From Bacteroidales bacterium (GTDB taxonomy: Bacteria > Bacteroidota > Bacteroidia > Bacteroidales > JAAUTT01), in NCBI GenBank assembly GCA_012031335.1, contig JAAUTT010000166.1:1-8100 (forward strand): a stretch of DNA of 8,100 bases, written 5' to 3'. The notes beneath the pieces are model-generated. The model made no database searches, was not told the origin of the DNA, and saw only the letters and a program-made list of their open reading frames with translations. Shown here piece by piece: positions 1-6,796 of this stretch. Position 1 is the first letter of the stretch. The number at the start of each line of letters is the position of its first letter. The translations under genes and the position numbers were made by a program.

Positions 1-223
1 TAATGGTTGAAGCAAGCAAAACAGGGCCAATCCCCATAAAGGTTGCCATGAACGAAACAACAAATAGCAAAATGAATGAAACTACGTGATAACTTTGTTG
101 ATTTGAAAGCGGGGCACATAATAATGCGGTTACACCTATTATTATAACAGACAATATATAATTATTTATCCGGGAAGTATATCCGGTAATGGCTTTTTGT
201 TCTATAATCACTTTCTTACTCAT
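1..223 (-). CDS. KdpD-like membrane sensor histidine kinase, N-terminal fragment
   Basis: The first 74 codons of a minus-strand gene lie here; the rest is off the left edge. The start is the ATG at 223 (MSKKVIIEQKAITGYTSRIN). A short cytoplasmic lead is followed by two hydrophobic helices at about residues 18-38 and 45-71, with a short CAPLSNQQSYHVV loop between them. This pattern, including the ending FMGIGPVLLAS, resembles the four-helix DUF4118 membrane region of KdpD-type sensor kinases, which respond to K+ or turgor. No kinase motif (H-box, N, G1) is visible because the gene is cut. It lies 62 bp downstream of trkH on the same strand with no clear terminator between, so co-transcription and a role in potassium homeostasis are likely but inferred. 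Another membrane protein with a similar helical pair remains possible. Confidence 0.6.
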   Translation of the reverse strand, partial: MSKKVIIEQKAITGYTSRINNYILSVIIIGVTALLCAPLSNQQSYHVVSFILLFVVSFMATFMGIGPVLLASTI

Positions 224-285
224 CTCATAATATGTAGTACAAATTTAACTGTTAATAATGCCTTGTTTCTTTAATTACATACATT

Positions 286-1861
286 TTAAATTATCCTTGG
301 CGAAGTTCCCTTGAACATTGCCCTTATCAATGCAAATACCGGTATTACTTCCAGTCTGCCAGCCCACATCTGGAAAATATAAACTATTTCCACCACAGGC
401 GACATTGACGGGTCTGTAATACCCGATGATAAACCCACGGTGGCCTGTGCCGATGTGGACTCAAATAGGGCATCGGCAAAGTCGTAATTATTTCCCGTAA
501 AAAAGTAGTCAAAATTGTTGAACCTAAGATTAGAAGAAAAAAAATGATAGCCAGTGAAGCTGCTTTTGCAAATTCCTCGTTCATTTCTTCGGGCAATAAA
601 GATTTCCCGTTTAGTTTAATGATTTTTACTGTGTGTTCAGACAGGAATGTCTTATTAACCTGCCATTGAAGCCCTTTTTTAATTATTAATGCCCGTATCA
701 TCTTTATACCACCTACTGTTGCACCGGAAGCTCCGCCTATAAACATGGCTGCCATAACAATAAAAACAACAGATTTCCAGTCCCATGCGCCTATATTTGA
801 AGTTTGCCAGCCCGTTGTGGACATGCCGCTGATAAACTGAAACACTCCTTCACGGATGGGACTTGGTACCACTTTGGCATGAAAAAGCAAAAAAGATTGA
901 ATTATACTACCAACTAAAAAAATTATAATCAACGAACGGGTCTGAATATCTTTCCATATTTCACTAAATTTTCTTTCATAGATTACTTTGTAAAAAAAAG
1001 GGAGAGAGAAAGTCCCTAATATCATCGGCAATAAATACAGCATGTCCATGTAAGGCGATTTATATGTGGCGATACTGTCGTCAAGGGTACTGAAACCTCC
1101 AGTGGACTGTCCTGCCATTGCATGATTAACCGAATCAAAAATGTTTTCACTTAATGGATAATCTGATAAAATATAATGAGTGCCTATAATCAGATAAATA
1201 GCAGAGAATGTAGTTACAATAAAATAAACTTTCCATATTGACCTGGCAGTGTCAATAACCCGGGGTCTAAGTTTCTCACCGCTGGCTTCCGAACCATATA
1301 ACAGCATGGCACTTCTGCCCGAAGTTTGTTTAAATAGCGCAAGTACCATTACTATAAACCCTGCACCGCCGACCCATTGGGCGAAATGGCGATAAAAAGA
1401 ACTCCCTTGCCCACAGATGGTTCATGAACTGCCATTGAAAGTCCGGTTGTAGTATAGGCGCTCATACTTTCAAAAAAACAATGCAACGGGTTCCTGAAAT
1501 ACACAAGACTTGAAAAGGTATAGGTTACATCATTTGGTATGAACTGGTTCATTACATCAACAGGGGTAATAAAAGCTATGATTAAAAATGGCAATCCCCC
1601 CAATATGGCAATACCCAGCCAACCCGTAGCTGCAATAATAAGTGAATGGTTAAATCGAGGTTCTTCAACATGATAAAACCCCTTGAATAATAAAAGACCT
1701 GTCCCCATAATTATTAGTGCAGACAATAAAAAACCTGCAACAGAATACCATTCTGTATATATGGCTGCAATAATTGCAGGTATTGCTACAACAAAACCAA
1801 GTAAAATCAACAGGCTGCCAACCTGCTTTAAAACAATCTTAAAAGTGTTGCTCCTCTTCAT
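286..1861 (-). CDS. trkH: Trk/Ktr potassium uptake subunit TrkH (first paralogue, two frameshifts)
   Basis: This is the channel-forming membrane subunit for K+ uptake, of the TrkH/KtrB superfamily. The gene reads in three segments. One starts at ATG 1861 and stays open to about 1394. A second runs on to about 500. The third ends in TAA at 286-288. Restoring one base in the A5 run at 1394-1398 and one in the A6 run at 499-504 (plus-strand letters) gives one protein of about 525 residues, normal for TrkH. All four selectivity-filter P-loops are present: TTTG (about 137-140), STGG (253-256), STTG (348-351) and ATVG (474-477). The family-typical FFESMSAYTTTG, WVGGAG junction and MWAGRLEVIPV C-terminus can be read. 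The gene lies 16 bp downstream of the other trkH. A TrkA/KtrA-type nucleotide-binding gating partner is not in the window. Confidence 0.92.
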
Positions 1862-1877
1862 ATTCTCCCTCGCCTTC

Positions 1878-3282
1878 TTATTTCAACTTTTTATAAAATG
1901 ATGGCATTATCATTAGTAATAATGGATAAATTTCTAACCGTCCAACTAGCATGAGTACATTCAATATAATCTTTCCGGCGGCCGGGAAATGCGATATATC
2001 TTTGTTATGTCCAAACGTTGTCAACGCTGATATTGCTAAAAAAGCTGACTGTTTAAGGTCATTAACAAACAGCGAAAGAACAATAGTTCCAATAACAAAT
2101 ACCAACCCAAACACGGTAATAAATGTCAATACTATAAGATTGGTTTCTTCATCAATTGCATATCCATTGTATTTAACAGAAGTCGTGTTTGTTGGAGAAT
2201 TCGGGTTCTTGAATTGCAACTTAAAATTTCTGAACAAAATCAGTAACCGTGAAATCTTAATTCCGCCACTGGCAGAAAACGCACTGGAACCAATCAGGAG
2301 TATAAAAAACAATACAACCAGCACAAAATCAGGCCATAAGAAGTAATTTGTATTTGAATAGCCTGTAGTAGTCACAAAAGAAGTAACCTGAAAAATGCTT
2401 TCCCGCAGAGAAGTTTCGAAATCTTTGCCCGTCTGATAATGCAAGACGCTGGCAATAAACAATGCAACCAATAAAGAAACAAGGGCATAAACCCTGATTT
2501 CTTCATTTTTTATAACCAAACCGGTTTTTCCATTCAGGATGAATCCATAAATGATGTAACTGATACCCGATAAAAACATAAAAAGTGCCATTACAAATTG
2601 TATATAGCCTGAATAATCAGTTATGTTGTTATTTTGAGGCGAGAAGCCTCCGGTTGAAACAGTTCCGAATGTATAGCACATACTTTTAAAAAAATCCATA
2701 CCGCCAGAAAAGAGCATTAAAACTTGTATTAATGTCAGAGAACAATAAACAGCGACTATTTGCATAACGAGCTTATATTGCGAACCAAATTCTATCTCTG
2801 ATTTAAAAATTTTGCACCCACCAATATTCAAGTATGAAATTATAGTAAACAACATGATAATTGTGCCAAGCCCACCCAACCATTGGGTAAGGCTTCGCCA
2901 GAACAGGATAGACTTGGGGAGTAATTCAACATTAGAGAGAATTGATGTCCCGGTAGTCGTGAAGCCGGAAACAGTTTCAAAAAAGGCATCCACGGGTGCA
3001 GGTATACTCTTGCTTATCAGGTAAGGCAGTGTTCCAACTACAATAGCAATAAGCCATGAAACTATTATTAAACAATGCCTTCTTTATTGTTTGCTAATGG
3101 ATAAAACCGTTTATCTGAAACGAAAAACAGGAATATACCTGGAACCAATGATATTAATGCAGGAAAATAAACGGCTTTAACGGTTCTTTATATTGAATGC
3201 CATAAGGCAGGCAGATTAAAAACGTAATTCCCTCAAAAATTAAAATGAGAGAAACTACAACCAATAAATTTTTAAAACGCAT
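1878..3282 (-). CDS. trkH: Trk/Ktr potassium uptake subunit TrkH (second paralogue, two frameshifts)
   Basis: A second, clearly different TrkH-type channel subunit. The open stretch 1878-2993 holds most of it. Upstream in the same frame the sequence continues as LIIVSWLIAIVVGTLPYLI before the apparent GTG start, so that start is internal. The N-terminus (MRFKNLLVVVSLILIFEGIT) lies in two other frames. Restoring one base near 3070-3072 and one near 3176-3178 joins them into about 468 residues from ATG 3282. The filter loops are TTTG (about 109-112), STGG (210-213), TTTG (305-308) and TTFG (422-425). FRSLTQWLGGLGT-like and VGRLEIYPLLL stretches match the family. An in-frame ATG at 3345 would add 21 residues; I prefer 3282 because the protein then starts just before its first membrane helix. 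The gene is 16 bp ahead of the next trkH, so they are probably one transcript. Confidence 0.9.
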
Positions 3283-3370
3283 AATTTTTAAATGAAATTT
3301 TAAACCAATAAAATAGAGGCAGTTTGTAATGAATACAATTAGCATTCATTATTCCTGCCATGAGGTTTTA

Positions 3371-3502
3371 TTAATAATCCCTCATGTATTTAATCAGTAT
3401 ATAAATCGCTGTAAAAAACACGTAAAGGAAAACTAAAACCAAAACGACAATTCCAAATATTTGCCAGTTTGTAAATTCTTTAAGCCAATCAAGGAATTCC
3501 AT
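3371..3502 (-). CDS. Small single-pass membrane protein (43 aa), unknown
   Basis: A short ORF from ATG 3502 to TAA 3371-3373. It begins MEFLDWLKEFTNWQIFGIVV, continues with a strongly hydrophobic stretch (about residues 15-36), and ends in a basic and aromatic tail, IKYMRDY. It has the profile of a single transmembrane helix with an acidic amphipathic lead. It is the first ORF of the minus-strand potassium operon, 88 bp ahead of the second trkH start at 3282. That position suggests a small accessory subunit of the transporter, as KdpF is for Kdp, but this rests on location only and I do not recognise a family. It has no strong ribosome-binding site, as is usual in this phylum. Confidence 0.5.
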   Translation of the reverse strand: MEFLDWLKEFTNWQIFGIVVLVLVFLYVFFTAIYILIKYMRDY

Positions 3503-3846
3503 GATGCTATATTTACTATTCAATTTACAGTACAAAATTGCAGTTGATTTCCTAAAGGTTTTATCAAGAATTATAGAAGAAGCATAAAAATTTTGTAAAG
3601 ATTAATGATGATATCAATTACTGTGTATGGCAGACATTTAAGACCGGCAATTCTTTTAATTTATCAGTTTTATCAAACCAGTCTGTATTTTTTCTTTTAA
3701 AAATTGTTCCTCAAAATTGCAATAAATTGAAACTGGTTTATTAGAAATAGTTTACTTTATTTATTCTATTCTAAATAATTATCAGTATTTTACGTTCTGT
3801 TTAAGAGTGTTTTACAAATTATTTAATAACCAAATTCTAAATTACC
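3503..3846. other. AT-rich intergenic region between divergent transcription units
   Basis: A gap of 344 bp between the leftward potassium operon and the rightward hypothetical gene. It should hold promoters for both, but I see no convincing TAnnTTTG box in either direction. A weak imperfect inverted repeat (TTAGAAATAG at 3741-3750 against CTATTCTAA at 3766-3774) could be an operator or just AT-rich chance. No RNA gene or protein-coding stretch is evident. Confidence 0.4.
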
Positions 3847-4573
3847 ATGGCAATAAATCGTAATTACAGTTGTAAAGATGTCAATATGCTTATGGCATCT
3901 AAAACCATCGCCGAAAGTTTCAAAACAAACATTTCAGAACTTTCAACAACCCGTACAGATTGGACAGAACAGTATGCAACCGATTTAATTTTAAAAATCA
4001 TGATGCAATCGAAACCCATTTGGGTGTCGATGCCAAAAAGATTTGCGTAATGCAACCGCTACGTTGGCATCAATACAGGTTCCGGCCAAAAGGGATGTAT
4101 CCTATTTCAAAACACAGATAGACGAAGACTTTAAGAAAGAAACATCCAAAAGGGATGAAATACTAAAAACCCTCGGCTTTGCAAAACATCTTCGTGGAGT
4201 TCAAAAAGGCAACCAGGAATCATTAATCCAGTTGCTCTATCAGTTCAAAACCAATATGAGCGAAACGTTACGTCAGGTAATCATTGCAAAAGGATTAAGT
4301 ACGACCTTAATTGATAACATTATAGGGTATGCCGATACTTTTAAACAAGCCAACGTTACACAGGAGTCTTTTAAAGGTTCAACCAAAGAAATAACCCAAG
4401 AGGTAACCGATGTTTTCAACGATATCTACGATGAGATAATTGGTATCTGCAAGAAAGCATCAAACTACTATCAGTACGAACCATTAAAGAAAGAACAATT
4501 CACCTTTGCAAAAGCACTTTCCAATCTTGGGGCAGCCTCTAAAATAGCTGGTAAAGAAACAGCTACAGCATAA
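3847..4573 (+). CDS. Conserved-looking hypothetical helical protein (~242 aa, two frameshifts)
   Basis: I do not recognise a function. The gene starts MAINRNYSCKDVNMLMASKT. The first frame is open to 4050 but loses sense after DLILK. A middle segment in another frame reads DAIETHLGVDAK, and a third frame from LRNATATLASIQ runs to TAA at 4571-4573. One base restored in the A5 run at 3993-3997 and one in the A5 run at 4035-4039 joins all three. The restored protein is soluble and mostly helical, rich in Lys, Gln and Thr, with no signal peptide or membrane helix. A conserved-looking core includes FAKHLRGVQKGNQESLIQLL and IIGICKKASNYYQYEPLKKE. Middle-frame sense over only 13 codons is the weakest part of the reconstruction. 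The 21-bp repeat array begins 8 bp after the stop, so the gene and array may form one unit. Confidence 0.7.
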
Positions 4574-4581
4574 AGTTAGCC

Positions 4582-4845
4582 TGACTAAAAAGGGACAACG
4601 TTCTCAGAGAAGGGACATCATCTGACAAACAAGGGAGGTAACTTGACAAACAAGGGAGGTAACTTGACAAAGAAGGGAATGAACCTGACAGACAAGGGAC
4701 TTAATTCTCAGAGAAGGGAGCTAGCCCGGCAAAGAAGGGACACAAGCTAACAGACAAGGGAGCATAGTTGACAAAAAAGGGACATTATCTGACAGAGAAG
4801 GGAGATAACTTGACAAAGAAGGGACAATATCTGACAAAAAAGGGA
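4582..4845 (+). repeat. Array of 13 direct repeats, 21-bp period, core TGACAAAGAAGGGA
   Basis: Thirteen copies of a 14-bp core start at 4582, 4602, 4623, 4644, 4665, 4686, 4706, 4727, 4748, 4769, 4790, 4811 and 4832. Spacing is 21 bp except twice 20 bp. The core consensus is TGACARAGAAGGGA. The last six bases, AAGGGA, are invariant. The first four vary as TGAC (9 copies), TCTC (2), CGGC or TAAC. The intervening 6-7 bp are mostly different from copy to copy. The plus strand is purine-rich. Stops in all frames (TGA inside most cores) argue against translation on this strand, and the opposite strand also has stops. The period equals two turns of B-DNA, so copies sit on one helical face. It could be a protein-binding array, iterons or a minisatellite. 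Confidence 0.9.
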
Positions 4846-4879
4846 GCATATACATAGCCCCACGCACACCGTCCCTTCT

Positions 4880-4974
4880 GCTTTAAGGCACATGCGGCAA
4901 CCGACGTAAGGAGCTCACGAAGTAAACCCCGCAGGCAATCACACAACCAAAGTTTGCCGCAAGAGCCTTCAAGC
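4880..4974. repeat. Long inverted repeat with 53-nt loop
   Basis: The 21-bp left arm at 4880-4900 (it contains AAGGCACATGCGGCAA) pairs with 4954-4974 (it contains TTGCCGCAAGAGCCTT), with 18 of 21 positions complementary. The loop and surroundings are more GC-rich than the flanks. Just left of the left arm, at 4871-4879, lies GTCCCTTCT, the reverse complement of the tail of the array core. The element therefore abuts an inverted part-copy of the array repeat. No protein-coding sense is visible. Arm length and loop are unlike a Rho-independent terminator; a palindromic recombination site or folded RNA is possible. Confidence 0.6.
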
Positions 4975-5064
4975 CCGTCCCACCCCATCGCACGAGAAAC
5001 ATCCTACTCAGGTAAGACAGAGATATTAGTAAGTGTTCGAGCTGATGTACATTTAATCAACAAT

Positions 5065-5202
5065 GCCCAGCACACAACACGCAATATACGTAAGCCGGGC
5101 TATGTAGGTAATTTAAACCTTTGTTCAATTAATAAAAATTTTAACAGTATGACAAGTTTGAGCTTCGAAATCCCGGCCTACGCATATTGCCAACCGTTAG
5201 GG
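5065..5202. repeat. Palindromic element A (left flank of MNT/HEPN module)
   Basis: A long imperfect palindrome. The arm at 5081-5101 begins GCAATATACGTAAGCCGGG and pairs with 5170-5190 (ends CCTACGCATATTGC) at 18 of 21 positions around a 68-nt, AT-rich centre. Outside the arms lie GCCCAGCACACAAC on the left and CAACCGTTAGGG on the right. The right end, CATATTGCCAACCGTTAG (5183-5200), recurs inverted at the left end of element B (17 of 18). Size and layout (about 138 bp, folded arms, GTTAG-type edge) resemble integron attC sites or a non-autonomous palindromic insertion. No integrase or transposase is in the window to decide. Confidence 0.75.
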
Positions 5203-5274
5203 TTAGGTGGGGCGTCGTTATTTGGGAAACGTAGCAAGATTATATATTGATGATTAATACTTTAAAGGTTTTAT

Positions 5275-5282
5275 TATCTTTG
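5275..5282 (+). promoter_or_regulatory. Bacteroidota-type -7 promoter box TATCTTTG
   Basis: TATCTTTG exactly fits the TAnnTTTG -7 consensus of Bacteroidota primary-sigma promoters. It ends 18 bp before the ATG at 5301, which would give a short leader. No good -33 TTTG is seen at the usual distance; the nearest TTG (5247-5249) is 25 bp upstream, a little too far. The box lies inside the longer open frame that begins at 5247, so it argues that translation of the antitoxin starts at 5301. Confidence 0.5.
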
Positions 5283-5300
5283 AAAAAAGTAAACAGAGTT

Positions 5301-5624
5301 ATGACAGACGATAAAATACAAATTTTGACCGAATTAAAACTAAACTTGTCGGATAAGTTACACGACAACTTAAGAGATGTTGTCTTATTTGGATCACAGT
5401 TGACTGAGAAAACTAAGACTGACTCGGATTATGATATTTTGATTTTGGTTAAGGATAAATCGGATTGGAAATTAGAGCGCCAGATTTCTGATATCTGTTT
5501 TGAGATTGATCTCAAATATGGCATACTAACTGATACTCATGTATTAAGTGAGGCAGAGTTAACTACACCAAGAGGAAAGCAGCCAATTTTTGTTAATGCT
5601 TTAAATCAGGGATATCACGCATGA
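5301..5624 (+). CDS. MNT-type minimal nucleotidyltransferase antitoxin
   Basis: A 107-residue protein of the polymerase-beta-like minimal nucleotidyltransferase family, the usual partner of HEPN toxins. The motif GSx10DxD is complete: GS at residues 31-32 and D43/D45 in VLFGSQLTEKTKTDSDYDIL. A third carboxylate, D70, lies in FEIDLKYG. In characterised MNT-HEPN pairs such as MntA-HepT, the MNT protein neutralises the toxin by AMPylating it. The frame is open from 5247, but the stretch before 5301 is low-complexity and overlaps a good -7 box, so I start at ATG 5301 (MTDDKIQILTELKLNLSDKL). The stop overlaps the HEPN start as ATGA at 5621-5624, so the pair is translationally coupled. All motif residues are intact, so the antitoxin could be active. 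Confidence 0.85.
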   Translation: MTDDKIQILTELKLNLSDKLHDNLRDVVLFGSQLTEKTKTDSDYDILILVKDKSDWKLERQISDICFEIDLKYGILTDTHVLSEAELTTPRGKQPIFVNALNQGYHA

Positions 5625-5926
5625 TAGGTGATAACGATAGAGATACCTTGATTGCTTATCGATTTGAGCAAGCTAAAGAAACAATAGATCTTTCCAGATT
5701 TCTTATTGACTCCGATAGATTGGTGGTTGCGGTAAACAGAGTCTATTATGGACTTTATTATGCAGTAACAGCTTTGGCGCTTAAGAATCAATTCGAGACA
5801 TCAAAGCATGCCCAGTTAATAGGTTGGTTTAATAAGGAGTTTATATCAACAGGACAAATTGATAAGAAATACGGTAGGATTTTAAGGAATGCATATCAAA
5901 ACAGGACGGGTCAGCCTTGGTGCTAA
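5621..5926 (+). CDS. HEPN-domain toxin, C-terminally truncated
   Basis: The partner of the MNT gene and a member of the HEPN group of small helical proteins often acting as RNases (COG1895-like). The first 95 residues read as a normal domain: an AKETIDLSRFLIDSD helix, then the typical AVNRVYYGLYYAVTALAL helix, TSKHAQLIGWFNKEF and KYGRILRNAYQNR. Family members usually continue for 30-40 residues, with an acidic-aromatic GDYxxF-like stretch and two more helices. Here the protein ends six codons later in TGQPWC, and the stop TAA (5924-5926) lies inside the edge of element B. No alternative frame restores the missing end, so this is a real truncation at the module border. The toxin may be inactive, or a shortened form may persist. 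Confidence 0.8.
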   Translation: MIGDNDRDTLIAYRFEQAKETIDLSRFLIDSDRLVVAVNRVYYGLYYAVTALALKNQFETSKHAQLIGWFNKEFISTGQIDKKYGRILRNAYQNRTGQPWC

Positions 5927-6050
5927 CGGTTGACAATATGGCCAGTAAGGGATTGCGGGCGATTTCCTATCAAGGTACACGAAAATTTGAAGCGGGTAAA
6001 AAGCCTTCGCATACCACTGAAACCCTTATTGGCTATATTGTGTGTTGGCG
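5921..6050. repeat. Palindromic element B (right flank of MNT/HEPN module)
   Basis: A second long palindrome. The arm at 5933-5951, ACAATATGGCCAGTAAGGG, pairs with 6023-6041, CCCTTATTGGCTATATTGT, at 17 of 19 positions, with a 71-nt centre that has weaker inner pairing. Its left edge, CTAACGGTTGACAATATG (5923-5940), is the inverse of the right edge of element A. Its right edge, TGTGTTGGCGGC, read inverted, resembles the left edge of A. B is thus roughly an inverted relative of A. It sits between convergent genes: it supplies the HEPN stop codon, and its right edge is 12 bp from the end of the endonuclease gene, so it could also terminate both transcripts. Confidence 0.75.
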
Positions 6051-6062
6051 GCATGTGGCTTT

Positions 6063-6784
6063 TTAGGTTAATAGACGGTCTATTTCTTGTCTAATTTCAT
6101 CAAGCACTTCCTTGTTCTGAACCTCTTTCTTATTACCAACTTTGGTCGAAAAAACTACAAAGACTTTGCCGCCATATTTTTCTTCAAATGCTTCAAAATT
6201 GGCTTGCATTCTTTCGGTAAGTTTATAATTGCCAAAGTTCGCATTTCCTGTTACAGGCTTGATTTGAATACCAAAAGCTTTATTACCAACTCTGCCAATA
6301 TAGTCAACATCACCTGCGTGGTCTAAGTCAGAATCTGATTCTTCAAATTTTATTTCAGTAAATTTTTTAGCGAGAAAATCATTTATAACAGACTTTTCAG
6401 TTAAAAAACCATCATAAGTTCTTGGAACGGTAACTTCATAAACATAATCGTAACAGTCCTGTTTTGTAATTTGCTTAAATGCTTCTGTCCATTCTGGAAT
6501 GACAACTTCGGTAATCTTCTCATAAAGACGTTCTCCTAATTCGTTTAGGATTTCTCTGGTTACCTTAATGGGAACTTTGGTTTTGTATGTGCCTTTTCAA
6601 AATAGTATTGTTGCCATTCTTCAAATGTTTTTGGCTGGCATTCACGAATAAGAGCCATTACAGCACCTACTTTACTTGGTCTTGTAAGTTGATAAGCATT
6701 GCTTGTATAGTTTAATACTTTTTCTTTCTTACCGAAAGGTTTTGCGTATTTATAAATTGGTTGTTCTTCTTATAGTTCTTCCAT
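6063..6784 (-). CDS. MjaI-like type II restriction endonuclease (frameshift and in-frame stop)
   Basis: The last gene of the restriction-modification operon. From ATG 6784 the reading is MEEL, then TAA (6770-6772), then EEQPIYKYAKPFGKK, LTRPSKVGAVMALIRECQPKTFEEWQQYYFEKAHT. After a one-base loss at about 6581-6584 it continues in the next frame as KVPIKVTREILNELGERLYE to TAA 6063-6065. The restored length is about 240 residues. The part TYDGFLTEKSVINDFLAKKF, then DLDHAGDVDYIG and FGIQIKP, gives a PD-(D/E)xK-type core with D about 159-161 and QxK about 174-176. The PKTFEEWxxYYFE stretch and the partner methyltransferase suggest the MjaI family, which cuts CTAG; this is from memory. The TAA at codon 5 is not a homopolymer slip and could make the gene inactive, unless it is a base error. 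Confidence 0.7.
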
Positions 6785-6796
6785 TTATAGATATTA

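Noticed and set aside
1683..3024. Plus-strand ORFs at 1683-1901, 1951-2346 and 2812-3024
   Set aside because: They are shadows of the two trkH genes, which carry all the family motifs on the opposite strand.
3283..3345. Upstream start (ATG 3345) for the second TrkH
   Set aside because: The added residues (MLIVFITNCLYFIGLKFHLKI) are not typical of the family, and ATG 3282 gives the expected short N-terminus. It cannot be ruled out.
3864..4055. Minus-strand ORF opposite the hypothetical gene
   Set aside because: It is the antisense of coding sequence that runs on into the longer plus-strand protein; it has no recognisable features.
4582..4845. CRISPR array
   Set aside because: Repeat plus spacer is only 21 bp, cores are variable and spacers are 6-7 bp; CRISPR needs repeats of about 23-47 bp and spacers of similar length. 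No cas genes are present.
4582..4845. Plasmid iterons or replication origin
   Set aside because: Length and period would fit, but the neighbouring protein shows no Rep-like motif, there is no DnaA box or AT-rich unwinding region nearby, and the context is chromosomal-type genes. Kept only as an alternative for the array.
4785..5250. Minus ORF at 4785-4988 and plus ORF at 4954-5250
   Set aside because: Both cross the repeat array or palindromic elements. Their translations are low-complexity or follow the repeat (PFFVRYCPFFVKLSPF), with no family resemblance.
6087..6326. Plus-strand ORF, Phe/Ile-rich
   Set aside because: It is a shadow of the endonuclease C-terminus, where the minus strand holds the DVD...QIK core.
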